A stretch of DNA of 64,000 nt, from assembly GCA_023410875.1 (NCBI GenBank), contig JAEYPH010000013.1, positions 1 to 64,000 of the forward strand, given 5' to 3'. A model generated the notes under the pieces. It was not told where the DNA came from. It saw only the letters and a program-made list of their open reading frames with translations, and did no database searches. Below are positions 24,732-33,258 of this stretch, in pieces (position 1 is the first letter of the stretch; every line of letters starts with the position of its first letter). Source of the stretch: Bacillota bacterium. Its GTDB lineage: Bacteria > Bacillota > Clostridia > Christensenellales > UMGS416. The position numbers and the translations under genes were made by a program.

Positions 24732-25448
24732 ATGCTGGCGGTCTATCAAAGAGAGCTCAAGGGCTATTTTTATTCGCCCATCGCCTATATTTTCATGGGC
24801 TTCTTCCTGCTGATCACAGGGTTTTTCTTCTACGCTTACAACATCGGCCCCGCCCAGGCCAACTACAACGGCATGCTCAGCAACCTGATGTTCCTGTTCA
24901 TGCTGACGGTGCCGATCCTGACCATGCGGTCCTTGAGCGAGGAGCGCAAGAACAAGACCGACCAATTGCTGCTGACTTCGCCCACTTCGGTGACCTCCGT
25001 AATCCTGGGCAAGTATTTCGCCGCGTGCTCGGTGTTTCTGCTGACTCTGGTCATCAGCTTCGTCTATCCGGCCACGCTGTTCATCTATGGCAACCCCTCG
25101 CTGGCAGAGATTATGACAGGTTACATCGGTTTCTTCCTGCTGGGCGCGGCGCTCATTTCCGTGGGCGTGTTCATCTCCGCCCTGTGCGAAAACCAGGTGA
25201 CCTCCGCCATCGTGACGCTGGTCGTGCTGCTGGCCATGTTCATCGGCGCCGCCTCTCTGATCCAGCAGCTCATAAGCGTCACCTGGATCAACTCGCTGCT
25301 GAGCTGGTTCTCGGTCTATCAGCGCTTCACGCCCTTCAGCCAAGGGTTGCTGAGCCTGACCGAAGTCTTCTACTACTTAAGTTTCGCCGCCGTCTTCGTG
25401 TTCCTGACCGTCCGTACGGTGGAGCGCCGGCGCTGGAGTGAGGTGTGA
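24732..25448 (+). CDS. ABC-2 type permease (GldF-like)
   Basis: The 238-residue permease has six hydrophobic segments, beginning YSPIAYIFMGFFLLITGFFF (with the typical re-entrant first helix) and ending YYLSFAAVFVFLTVRTVERR. The motif TMRSLSEERKNKTDQLLLTSP after the second helix is shared by GldF/NosY-type permeases. It starts one base after the ATPase gene, so the two are translationally coupled and form the transporter core. It moves an unidentified substrate across the cytoplasmic membrane. Confidence 0.88.
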   Translation: MLAVYQRELKGYFYSPIAYIFMGFFLLITGFFFYAYNIGPAQANYNGMLSNLMFLFMLTVPILTMRSLSEERKNKTDQLLLTSPTSVTSVILGKYFAACSVFLLTLVISFVYPATLFIYGNPSLAEIMTGYIGFFLLGAALISVGVFISALCENQVTSAIVTLVVLLAMFIGAASLIQQLISVTWINSLLSWFSVYQRFTPFSQGLLSLTEVFYYLSFAAVFVFLTVRTVERRRWSEV

Positions 25449-25449
25449 C

Positions 25450-26934
25450 ATGAGCAAGTTTATCGAAAGCCTCAAGAAAACCACATCGAGCAAGAAATTT
25501 CGGTACGGTGGGTATTCGCTGGCCATCACGGCGCTGGGCATCGCCCTGATCGTCATCCTCAACGTGGGCTTGAGCTCCCTGGAGTCTTCCTTTGACCTCA
25601 AGGCCGACCTGTCTCAGAACAAGATGTTCTCGCTGACCCAGCAAACCCAGAACATCCTGAAGGCCGTGGACAAGGACATCCGCATCTATACGCTGTACAC
25701 CCCCGGCGCTGAGGACAAGGACGTGCAGGAGATTCTGAACAAGATCAAGGCCCTCAGCTCCCGCATCACTGTGGAAAACCACGACCCCGACCGCGACCCG
25801 CGGTTTATGCAGCTGTTCACCAAAACCGGCGAGACCATCGATCCCGGTTCGGTCATCGTAAGCTCCGCCGACTCCAAGCTCTTTAAGGTGCTCAAGGACA
25901 GCGATCTGTACGCCTACTCCTATGACGAGAACTACAACGCCTCCCGCACCCAGAACAAGACCGAGGGCGCGGTGACCCAGGCCATCAATTACATCGTCAA
26001 CGGCTACATCCCCATGGCCTACATCGCCCAGGGCCACGGCGAGGCCACGAGCGCCGATCTGTCGTTGATCAAGCAGGTCATGGAGAGCAACAACTATAAG
26101 GTGGAAACCGTGGACATCGCCAAGACGCCCGACACCGTGAAGGCCGGCGACATCGTGATGTTCTTCGCGCCCAAGACCGACCTGCTGGACATCGAGCGCG
26201 ACACGCTCAAAAAGCTCATGGACAAGGGCGGGCGCTTCTACTTCCTGTTTGACCCGACCACGACCGACGTGAGCAAGCTGCCCAACTTCTCGGCGCTTCT
26301 CAAGCTGTTCGACATCGAGCTCAAGCAGGGCATGATCTTTGAGGACGACACCTCCTACATGGTGCAAACCCCCCTGTGGTTGGTGCCCCGACTTCAGGCC
26401 CACGATTCCACCAACGCCATCGTCGCCTCCAACATCCCGGTGGTGATCCCCTACGGCGGCGCACTGAAGCTGCCCTCGGTGGCGCCGGAGAGTGCGATGA
26501 CGATTACTTCGCTGCTCAAGACAAGCGCAAAATCCTACCTGAAGGCCAACGTGGACCTGACCAACCAGAACTATGACATCACCAAGGCGGAAGGCGACGA
26601 AACCGGCCCCTTCGACGTGGCTGCCATCGCCGAAAAGAAAGTGGGCAGCGACGCCAACGACGCCGTGCGCATGGTCGTGATGTACAACTCGACCTTCGTA
26701 AGCTCCGAAAGCTTAGCCAGCACGTCCAACTTCGATTTCTTCCTGAATACCGCTGCCTGGATGCGCAACGCCGACAAGGACATCTATATCCGTCCCAAGA
26801 CGCTGACCAGCTCCACACTGATCTTCCGCAACAAGCTTGAGCAGGACCTGGTCGCCATCTTCTCCAGTGCGCTGATCCCGCTGCTGCTGCTGGCCGCAGG
26901 CATCTACGTCTACCTGCACCGCAAGCATCTGTAA
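25450..26934 (+). CDS. GldG-like ABC transporter accessory protein
   Basis: The protein has about 494 residues, with a short cytoplasmic N-terminus, one membrane helix near residues 28-48 (YSLAITALGIALIVILNVGL), a large extracytoplasmic domain and a C-terminal membrane helix (LIPLLLLAAGIYVYLH). The first half contains the GldG/IFT52-type domain (VDKDIRIYTLYTPG, AYIAQGHGEA, VETVDIAKTPDTVKAGDIVM). The role is thought to be accessory to the ABC pair. ATG 25450 is preferred because it follows the permease stop directly and has GAGG upstream. Confidence 0.82.
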   Translation: MSKFIESLKKTTSSKKFRYGGYSLAITALGIALIVILNVGLSSLESSFDLKADLSQNKMFSLTQQTQNILKAVDKDIRIYTLYTPGAEDKDVQEILNKIKALSSRITVENHDPDRDPRFMQLFTKTGETIDPGSVIVSSADSKLFKVLKDSDLYAYSYDENYNASRTQNKTEGAVTQAINYIVNGYIPMAYIAQGHGEATSADLSLIKQVMESNNYKVETVDIAKTPDTVKAGDIVMFFAPKTDLLDIERDTLKKLMDKGGRFYFLFDPTTTDVSKLPNFSALLKLFDIELKQGMIFEDDTSYMVQTPLWLVPRLQAHDSTNAIVASNIPVVIPYGGALKLPSVAPESAMTITSLLKTSAKSYLKANVDLTNQNYDITKAEGDETGPFDVAAIAEKKVGSDANDAVRMVVMYNSTFVSSESLASTSNFDFFLNTAAWMRNADKDIYIRPKTLTSSTLIFRNKLEQDLVAIFSSALIPLLLLAAGIYVYLHRKHL

Positions 26935-26961
26935 GCGCTGCGATCCTTTGGAGGAACCGTC

Positions 26962-28431
26962 ATGCAGAAAATGACCCGTAACCTGATTATACTGGCTGTT
27001 CTGGTGGTGCTGGCCATCGGAGCGATGTTCATCGCCCCGAAGCTCAAACCCCAGCCATCCGCCACGCCCGAGCCCACGGCCACCGCCGATGACACACCTG
27101 AGCGCACGCTTTCCAGCTATCCCACCGACGACGTGGTGCAGCTGGATGTGGAAAACAACACCGGCGCGCCCTATACCGTCCTCAAGCAGGGCAGCAAATA
27201 TGTGCTCAAGGGCCGCGAGAGCGAAGCTCTGGACCAGACCGCCGCGCTTTCGCTGGCGGGCACCGCGGGCACCGTCGTGGGCGAGCGCCTCATAGAAGCC
27301 AACGCGACGGACCTGTCCGCCTATGGCCTGGACAAGCCCGCCGCAAAGGTCACCGCGACCTATGCCGATGGCAAGACACAGACCTTCCTGGTGGGCAATC
27401 GCACGCCCACCGGCGACACCTATTATTTCATGAAGCAGGGTGATCCCAGGGTGATTACCGTGTGGATGAACGTCGGCGACTCCTACACGGCCATCGCCGA
27501 CAAGCTGCTGCAGAAGAAGACCATCGACATCGCCGCCGAGGACGTGGAGAAGATCACGATCACCAAGGCCGGCAAGGTCGCTCTGGAAGTGGCCAATGCC
27601 CCCGAGGAAAAGGTGTCCATCTCCACATGGAAGATGCTGCAGCCCTGGGACCGCTATCTGGATACAACCTCCGCCCCCAGCCAGGGAGCCGATCCCTACT
27701 TCAACGCATTCCTGAACGGTGCTGTGGGCATCTACATCGGCGACGTTGTGGAAGGCAACCCCACGGACTTGACCCAATTTGGGCTGGACAATCCTTCCAT
27801 GGTCATCGCCGTCAGCGGCAAGGGCAAGGGCTACGAGCTGCAGGTGGGCAAGGACATCACCGAATCCGCGGTTTACGCCCGCTTTGCCGACAGCCCCGTG
27901 GTCTACAAGATGGACAAGTCCACGTTGGCCTTCGCCGACACGACGCCCTTCCGCCTGGTGGACAAGACCATACAGCTGGTGAACATTGCCAGCGCTCTGG
28001 GCGTGGATGTGAAGGGCCTGGGGGCCGATACGTCGCTCAAGATCGAGCAGGTGCCCGCGATGGACGACAAGGGCGGGCAGAAGAAGGACGGTAACGGCAA
28101 CCCGATGTTCGATCAGAAGTTCACCGTGGATGGCCGTGAGATCGAGGATAAGCTGGCCCGTTACTATTATCAGATCGCCATCGGCCTGCAAAGCTTCAGC
28201 ACGCTGCCCGAAGGCTGGCAGCCCACCGGCGCCCCGGCGCTGGAGCTGACCTACACCCGCAACAGCGACCCCACGACCGTGGCGTTGGCCTTCTACGACT
28301 ACGATACCAACTTCTACGCCGTGAAGGCCGCCGGGCAGACCAACTTCACCATCAAGAAGGAGAAGATACAGGCCCTGGCCGACGCCGCCAAGCAGCTCAA
28401 GGATGGGACCTTGACGGTGCCGGAGAACTGA
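26962..28431 (+). CDS. DUF4340 domain protein, last gene of the ABC operon
   Basis: The 489-residue protein has an N-terminal membrane anchor (NLIILAVLVVLAIGAMFIA), a Pro/Thr-rich linker near residues 32-50, and two DUF4340-type regions. The first has YGLDKPAAKVTATYADGKTQ and LVGNRTPTGDTYYFMKQGD; a related half begins around FGLDNPSMVIAVSGKGKGYEL. DUF4340 proteins regularly follow GldG-like genes, so this is probably an extracytoplasmic component of the same complex. A GGAGG site lies upstream, and a strong hairpin follows the stop. Confidence 0.82.
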   Translation: MQKMTRNLIILAVLVVLAIGAMFIAPKLKPQPSATPEPTATADDTPERTLSSYPTDDVVQLDVENNTGAPYTVLKQGSKYVLKGRESEALDQTAALSLAGTAGTVVGERLIEANATDLSAYGLDKPAAKVTATYADGKTQTFLVGNRTPTGDTYYFMKQGDPRVITVWMNVGDSYTAIADKLLQKKTIDIAAEDVEKITITKAGKVALEVANAPEEKVSISTWKMLQPWDRYLDTTSAPSQGADPYFNAFLNGAVGIYIGDVVEGNPTDLTQFGLDNPSMVIAVSGKGKGYELQVGKDITESAVYARFADSPVVYKMDKSTLAFADTTPFRLVDKTIQLVNIASALGVDVKGLGADTSLKIEQVPAMDDKGGQKKDGNGNPMFDQKFTVDGREIEDKLARYYYQIAIGLQSFSTLPEGWQPTGAPALELTYTRNSDPTTVALAFYDYDTNFYAVKAAGQTNFTIKKEKIQALADAAKQLKDGTLTVPEN

Positions 28432-28454
28432 GAAAACCCGAAAAGTGTGTGTAA

Positions 28455-28486
28455 CATCGGCCGTCCGGGTTTCCGGACGGCCGATG
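28455..28486 (+). terminator. Hairpin after the ABC operon
   Basis: A perfect 14-bp stem, CATCGGCCGTCCGG with CCGGACGGCCGATG around GTTT, lies 23 bases after the DUF4340 stop. There is no T run, so it may act as a stabilising 3' end rather than a classic terminator. Confidence 0.55.
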
Positions 28487-28499
28487 CATATGTAGGAAA

Positions 28500-28592
28500 T
28501 CAGTCCTTGCGGTAGGCATAAGCGAAGTATCCTAATACAGACGAGATCATGCCGGTGATGAGCAGATAAGGCAGCCGATGAATGATGTGAGG
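28500..28592 (-). pseudogene. Possible 3' remnant of a membrane protein gene
   Basis: On the minus strand a frame ending at TGA 28500-28502 reads HRLPYLLITGMISSVLGYF followed by AYAYRKD, which has the look of a final membrane helix plus a charged tail. The frame is open toward 28650 but runs into the start of the rightward gene at 28600, so the rest of the gene seems to be missing. This is weak evidence from one helix only. Confidence 0.3.
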
Positions 28593-28599
28593 GACCTGG

Positions 28600-29325
28600 A
28601 TGGAAGAAGATTTGTTGGGCATTACAAGACGAACTTTAGCGGAGATGTTGTTTCAAAGTATGGATATCGTGAAGCCATATCCTGAAGCTGTGTCCCCCGT
28701 CGGAAGGATGGTGGACGGAACCGCCTTTTTCCCTGGCGGCAGAGGGTTGTGGATGGATGAGGATACCGATGTCTTCCCAAGTATTCTTGTTCTGGGCCAT
28801 GACTTCTCTACCGAGAAATGGTATTTAAGAATGCTCAACGGAGAAGTTAAGGATATAAGTTCTCCTACCTGGATAAATATGATCAGACTCTTTCTCCAGG
28901 CCAATGTAGATATTAGGCATTGTTTTTTCACCAACGTATTCATGGGCCTGCGACGGACCGAATCCATGACCGGCGTGTTCCCAGGCTTTAGGGATAAGGG
29001 CTTTGTTGAGAGAAACGTACAATTCTTATCCTTTCAGATTGAAGCCGTCAAGCCCAAGGTGATTGTGACGCTGGGGAAATACGCCGCAGAGATGCTTGCC
29101 GGCTTGTCGCCGGAGGACTTGAGCGCCTGGAAGGGCTGGCGTGCACTCAAGGAAAAGGATGTCGGCCTGGTGCCACATGTGAGGCTGGGAAATCTCACAT
29201 GTGCATGTGTGGCATTGGAGCATCCGTCCATGAGAAATAGTAACGTCAAAAGAAGAAGATACAAGAATTGCTCAGGAAATGTTGCGGAAGTAATGATGCT
29301 GATGGATGCCTTAGCTGAGTTGTAG
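28600..29325 (+). CDS. Uracil-DNA glycosylase superfamily-like protein
   Basis: The 241-residue protein has several blocks of the UDG fold: ILVLGHDF near residue 67 (motif 1 position), CFFTNVFMGLR near 108, KPKVIVTLGK near 150, and ALEHPSMRN near 207, where the HPS resembles UDG motif 2. Glycosylases of this fold remove damaged or deaminated bases. The catalytic acid of motif 1 is uncertain, so activity is not assured. It is AT-richer than the flanking operons and sits alone between a terminator and a repeat remnant. GAGGG lies six bases before ATG 28600. Confidence 0.6.
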   Translation: MEEDLLGITRRTLAEMLFQSMDIVKPYPEAVSPVGRMVDGTAFFPGGRGLWMDEDTDVFPSILVLGHDFSTEKWYLRMLNGEVKDISSPTWINMIRLFLQANVDIRHCFFTNVFMGLRRTESMTGVFPGFRDKGFVERNVQFLSFQIEAVKPKVIVTLGKYAAEMLAGLSPEDLSAWKGWRALKEKDVGLVPHVRLGNLTCACVALEHPSMRNSNVKRRRYKNCSGNVAEVMMLMDALAEL

Positions 29326-29686
29326 CTCTCGTGTACCGTGATAAGCACTACCGGTGTTCCCGATACGATTGCACTTGCTTTATGGAGGAGGTAACGCATA
29401 TTACCTCAGTACAACCGCTGGATAACTACCAGTTGTGGCTAACGTTTAATTTGGGATCCGAAGGTTTCCAAAGGGCGACCGGAAAGCCCTTTGGTCGCAC
29501 CCGAAGGCACGAAATCCTTTCTCTTCACATGAGCTAAGCACTTAGGCGCATAGCGCCATAAAAACCCAATTCTGCCCACGCTTGCCCTGCGCGCGCATTC
29601 CAACTATAATATACTTGCTGGGGAGCATGTTCCTCGTCGTTGTCATCATATTTTTCATTATCAGATTGATTGAAGGATGGGGTAAT
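29326..29686. other. 361-bp intergenic region before degV
   Basis: It contains a deletion derivative of the dispersed repeat (29458-29515), a short GGCGC/GCGCC hairpin (about 29543-29555) and the degV ribosome site. A frame in phase with degV opens at 29582 but would add a membrane helix foreign to DegV, so it is not taken as coding. Confidence 0.45.
29458..29515 (-). repeat. Dispersed hairpin repeat, copy C (deletion derivative)
   Basis: It shares CCGAAGGTTTCC followed by AAAGGGCGACCGG with the inverted form of copy A, and keeps the fifth stem (CCAAAGGG, 29468-29475, with CCCTTTGG, 29487-29494). It then jumps to a CACGAAATCCTTT segment that resembles the other end of copy B. Stems 1-4 are missing. 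Confidence 0.6.
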
Positions 29687-30535
29687 GTGAGCAAAATAAA
29701 ACTGATCGTCGACAGCACCTGCGACCTGTCGGCGGACCTGGTGGCCCGCCATGACATCCAGATTATGCCGTTGTATGTGACGCTGGGAGAGGACAGCCGC
29801 CGCGACGGTGTGGACATCACCGTGGAAGAGGTATTCGCCTATTCCGAGCGAACCAAGACCACGCCCAAGACCGCCGCTGTGACCATTGCTGACTGGATCG
29901 AGCTCTTTGCGCCATGGGTGCAGCAAGGCCGCGACATCGTGTGCCTGACCATCTCGGACAAGATGTCCTCCACCTACGCCAACGCCGTGATCGCCGCACG
30001 GGAAGTCGGCGGCGTCATAGAAGTTATAGATTCCATGAACCTTTCTACCGGCGTGGGCCTGTTGGCCATGCTGGCCGGCGAGCTCATAAACCAGGGGCTG
30101 GAGGCCCCCCAGGTGGCCCACCGGCTGCGAGAGGCCGCGCCCAAGGTGCGCGCCAGCTTCATCATCGACACGCTGACCTATCTGTACCGCGGCGGGCGCT
30201 GCTCGGCGGTGCAGGCCTTCGCGGCCAGCGCACTCAACCTGAAGCCCGAGATCGTTGTGGTGGATGGGGCCATGCGGCCTAACCGCAAATACCGCGGCAA
30301 CATCCAGCGCAGCGCCGAGCGCTATGCCGCCGACGTGCTCTCCAGCGCCGCCAACGCCGACACCGCGAGGGTGTTCATAACCCATAGCCCCTCGGACCCG
30401 CAGATTGTGGAGGAGGTCAAGAGGTTGGTGGAGCAATCCGGTATCTTCCGGGAAGTACTCGTGACCCAGGCCGGATGCGTCATCGGCAGCCATTGCGGCC
30501 CCAACACCATCGGCGTTCTTTACATGGAAAAGTAG
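29687..30535 (+). CDS. DegV family fatty-acid-binding protein
   Basis: The product has about 282 residues from GTG 29687 and the DegV fold: KLIVDSTCDLSADLV with the conserved STCDL, TTPKTAAVTIADW in place of the usual Thr-Ser-Gln-Pro site, ISDKMSSTYANAV, and RGGRCSAVQAF. DegV/FakB proteins bind fatty acids and can present them to a FakA kinase for phospholipid synthesis; no fakA is in the window. The GTG start is supported by GGATGGGG just upstream and the family N-terminus. It heads a long operon with the aldo/keto reductase, lar genes and guaA. Confidence 0.85.
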   Translation: MSKIKLIVDSTCDLSADLVARHDIQIMPLYVTLGEDSRRDGVDITVEEVFAYSERTKTTPKTAAVTIADWIELFAPWVQQGRDIVCLTISDKMSSTYANAVIAAREVGGVIEVIDSMNLSTGVGLLAMLAGELINQGLEAPQVAHRLREAAPKVRASFIIDTLTYLYRGGRCSAVQAFAASALNLKPEIVVVDGAMRPNRKYRGNIQRSAERYAADVLSSAANADTARVFITHSPSDPQIVEEVKRLVEQSGIFREVLVTQAGCVIGSHCGPNTIGVLYMEK

Positions 30536-30561
30536 AAATTCGCATATATACGGAGGGAAAA

Positions 30562-31686
30562 TTGAACTACAGAAAGTTTGGAAACACGGGCTTTGAGATT
30601 TCCGCCCTGGGCTTTGGCGCCATGCGCCTGCCCCAGAAGGAAGTCGAAGGCAAGAAAGTCATGGATTACGACGAGGGTGTGCGGGTCATTCACCGCGCCT
30701 TCGAGCTGGGCGTCAACTACATCGATTCCGCTCCTTTTTATTGCGACGGCGAGAGCGAGATCATCGTGGGCCGCGCCCTCAAGGGCTGGCGCGACCGTGT
30801 CAAGGTAAGCACCAAGTTCCCCGTGGAGGACGACTCCTCGCCGGATTCCATGCGCGCCATGCTGGAGAAATCGCTCACGAAGCTGGATACCGACCATGTG
30901 GACTTCTACCACATGTGGGGCATCGGCTGGGACACCTATGACAAGACGCTGCGCGGCAAGCTCATGGAGGCCGCCGCCAAGCTCAAGGCCGAGGGCCTCA
31001 TCCGTCATGTCAGCTTCAGCTTCCACGACAAGCCCGAGAGCATGTTCAAGCTCATCGACACCGGCCTTTTCGAGTCGGTGCTGTGCCAGTACAACCTGCT
31101 TGACCGCTCCAACGAGCAGGCCATCGAATACGCTGCCAACAAGGGCCTGGGCGTCGTGATCATGGGCCCCGTGGGCGGCGGCCGCCTGGGCGCTCCCAGC
31201 GACGTCATCCGCGGCATGGGCGTGCAGACGCAGTCCAGCGCCGAGACGGCGCTGCGCTTTGTGCTCAGCAACCAGGCCGTGGGCTGCGCGCTCAGCGGCA
31301 TGGGCGCCATCGCCATGGTCGAGGAAAATGCCGAGATCGCCTCGCGCCCGTCGGCGCTGACAGACGCCGAGAAAGCGGCAGTGGTGGCCTCGCTGGAGGA
31401 GAAGAAGAAGCTGGCTGAGCTCTATTGCACCGGCTGCGGATATTGTATGCCGTGCCCCCAGAGCGTGGACATCCCTCGCAACTTTGAGATCATGAACCTG
31501 CACCGCGTGTACGGGCTGACCGATACCGCCCGCCATCAGTACAACGAGCTGGGCAAGAACCAGTGGACCAAGGACCGGCACCCGGCCTCCGACTGCATCG
31601 AGTGCGGCCTGTGCGAGGAGAAGTGCCCCCAGAAGATCGAGATTCGCACCCGGCTAAAGGAAACCCACGAGGCGTTGGGACGCTGA
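30562..31686 (+). CDS. Aldo/keto reductase with C-terminal 4Fe-4S motifs
   Basis: The 374-residue protein, started at TTG 30562 after GGAGGG, has the reductase barrel (NYRKFGNTGFEISALGFGAM, then YIDSAPFYCDGESE with the catalytic Tyr, STKFP with the Lys). Its C-terminal region has two cysteine sets: C289, C292, C295, C298-P and C345, C348, C351, C355-P. It is related to, but clearly distinct from, the reductase at 17985. Its stop overlaps the larE start by one base (TGATG), so it is coupled to the nickel-pincer cofactor genes. Its substrate is unknown. Confidence 0.85.
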   Translation: MNYRKFGNTGFEISALGFGAMRLPQKEVEGKKVMDYDEGVRVIHRAFELGVNYIDSAPFYCDGESEIIVGRALKGWRDRVKVSTKFPVEDDSSPDSMRAMLEKSLTKLDTDHVDFYHMWGIGWDTYDKTLRGKLMEAAAKLKAEGLIRHVSFSFHDKPESMFKLIDTGLFESVLCQYNLLDRSNEQAIEYAANKGLGVVIMGPVGGGRLGAPSDVIRGMGVQTQSSAETALRFVLSNQAVGCALSGMGAIAMVEENAEIASRPSALTDAEKAAVVASLEEKKKLAELYCTGCGYCMPCPQSVDIPRNFEIMNLHRVYGLTDTARHQYNELGKNQWTKDRHPASDCIECGLCEEKCPQKIEIRTRLKETHEALGR

Positions 31687-32492
31687 TGGAAAAGTGGAAG
31701 AGGCTGGATGCCCTGCTGCAGGCCCGCGGCCGCGTGGCCGTGGCCTTCTCCGGCGGCGTGGATAGCGCGCTGCTGGTGCGTTTGGCCGCCGATGCCCTGG
31801 GCGGGGTAAATGTGCTGGCGCTGACGGCGGTGTCGCAGCTGAACCCGGCCCGGGAAACGGCAGCCGCCCGCGACATCGCGGCGCTGTGCGGCGTGCGCCT
31901 CATCGAGGTGTCCATCGACGCGCTGGCTGTGCCGGAGGTGGCCGCCAACCCGGCGGACCGCTGTTACCATTGCAAGCGGGCCATCTTCGGGCAACTGATG
32001 CAGGTCGCCCATGCGCAGGGCTTCCCGTGGCTGCTGGATGGCTCCAACGCCTCGGACCGCGGCGACTACCGCCCCGGCAAGCGCGCCGCCCAGGAGCTGG
32101 GGGCCATCAGCCCCTTTGACGCCTGCGACATCACCAAGGCCGAGATCCGGGAGAAATCCCACGCGTTGGGCCTGCCCAACTGGGACGCGCCTTCGGCGGC
32201 CTGCCTGGCCTCGCGCATCCCCTATGGCACGGCGCTCACCAATACCAACCTGCAACGTGTGGAGGCCGCCGAGGACGCGCTGATCGCTCTGGGCTTCCTG
32301 GGCTGCCGGGTGCGCCTGCACGGAGACATCGCCCGCATAGAGGCCCCCGAAGACGACATCCTGCGCCTGGCCCAGGAGCCCGTGCGGGAGCGGTTGTTGG
32401 CCGCCTTTGCGCCGTTGGGCTTCGCCTTCGTCACGCTGGATCTGGCGGGCTACCGCATGGGCAGCCTGAACGCCGCCCTCAAAGGGGAATAA
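31686..32492 (+). CDS. larE: LarE: ATP-dependent sacrificial sulfur transferase
   Basis: The 268-residue protein belongs to the PP-loop family (FSGGVDSALLVRLA near residue 20). LarE adenylates the pincer precursor and donates sulfur from its own cysteine during synthesis of the nickel-pincer nucleotide cofactor. The predicted sacrificial cysteine is C173 in SAACLASRIPYGT; a CYHCK motif lies near residue 96. The start overlaps the preceding stop by one base and larB follows directly. Together with larB and larC it gives the full cofactor pathway, but no larA (lactate racemase) is present here. Confidence 0.9.
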   Translation: MEKWKRLDALLQARGRVAVAFSGGVDSALLVRLAADALGGVNVLALTAVSQLNPARETAAARDIAALCGVRLIEVSIDALAVPEVAANPADRCYHCKRAIFGQLMQVAHAQGFPWLLDGSNASDRGDYRPGKRAAQELGAISPFDACDITKAEIREKSHALGLPNWDAPSAACLASRIPYGTALTNTNLQRVEAAEDALIALGFLGCRVRLHGDIARIEAPEDDILRLAQEPVRERLLAAFAPLGFAFVTLDLAGYRMGSLNAALKGE

Positions 32493-32493
32493 C

Positions 32494-33249
32494 ATGGAAA
32501 CCGACAACCTGAAGAAGCTCCTGGAGAGCATCCGCGACGGCGGGACCAGCGTGGACGACGGCCTCAAGACTTTGTCCAGCCTGCCCTTCGAGGACCTGGG
32601 CTATGCCAAGATCGATCACCACCGGGCGCTGCGCACCGGCTATCCGGAGGTCATCTACTGCGCCGGCAAGACGCTCTCGCAGATACAGGGCATCGTGGGT
32701 CGCATGATGGCTCACGACGACAGCAACATCCTGCTGACCCGCTGCGTGCCGGAGGTGTATGCCGCGGTGCGGGAGATCGCCGGCGATCAGACCGAGAACT
32801 TCGAGATGGCCCGCTGTGTGTTTGTGCGACGGCATGCCGTCACGCCGGCCAACGATCACTTCATCGCTGTTGTAAGCGGGGGCACTTCCGACATGCCCGT
32901 GGCCGAGGAGGCCGCCATCACCGCCGAGGTCTTCGGCAACCGCGTGGAGCGCGTGTACGACGTGGGCGTAGCGGGCATCCACCGGCTTTTTGCCCAGTTG
33001 GACCGCCTGCGCAGCGCCCAGGTGCTCATCGCCGTGGCCGGCATGGAGGGCGCGCTGCCCAGCGTCGTGGCCGGCCTCGTGGATAAGCCGGTCATCGCCG
33101 TTCCCACCAGCGTGGGTTACGGCGCCAACTTCGGCGGCCTGTCGGCGCTCTTAACCATGCTCAACAGCTGCGCCAGCGGCGTCAGCGTCGTCAACATCGA
33201 CAACGGCTTTGGCGCGGGCTTTCTGGCATCCATCATAAACAAGCTGTAA
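32494..33249 (+). CDS. larB: LarB: pyridinium carboxylase of nickel-pincer cofactor synthesis
   Basis: The 251-residue protein matches LarB. It has an N-terminal lead (FEDLGYAKIDHHRALRTGYPEVIYCAGK) and a C-terminal domain related to PurE, with VVSGGTSDMPVAEEAA, YDVGVAGIHRL and the end IAVPTSVGYGANFGGLSAL. LarB carboxylates and hydrolyses nicotinic acid adenine dinucleotide, the first step to the pincer. It begins one base after the larE stop and ends nine bases before larC. Confidence 0.92.
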   Translation: METDNLKKLLESIRDGGTSVDDGLKTLSSLPFEDLGYAKIDHHRALRTGYPEVIYCAGKTLSQIQGIVGRMMAHDDSNILLTRCVPEVYAAVREIAGDQTENFEMARCVFVRRHAVTPANDHFIAVVSGGTSDMPVAEEAAITAEVFGNRVERVYDVGVAGIHRLFAQLDRLRSAQVLIAVAGMEGALPSVVAGLVDKPVIAVPTSVGYGANFGGLSALLTMLNSCASGVSVVNIDNGFGAGFLASIINKL

Positions 33250-33258
33250 GGAAGCGAT

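Noticed and set aside
29582..29686. N-terminal membrane extension of DegV
   Set aside because: DegV proteins are cytoplasmic and start at the SKIKLIVDST segment; GTG 29687 has a good ribosome site.
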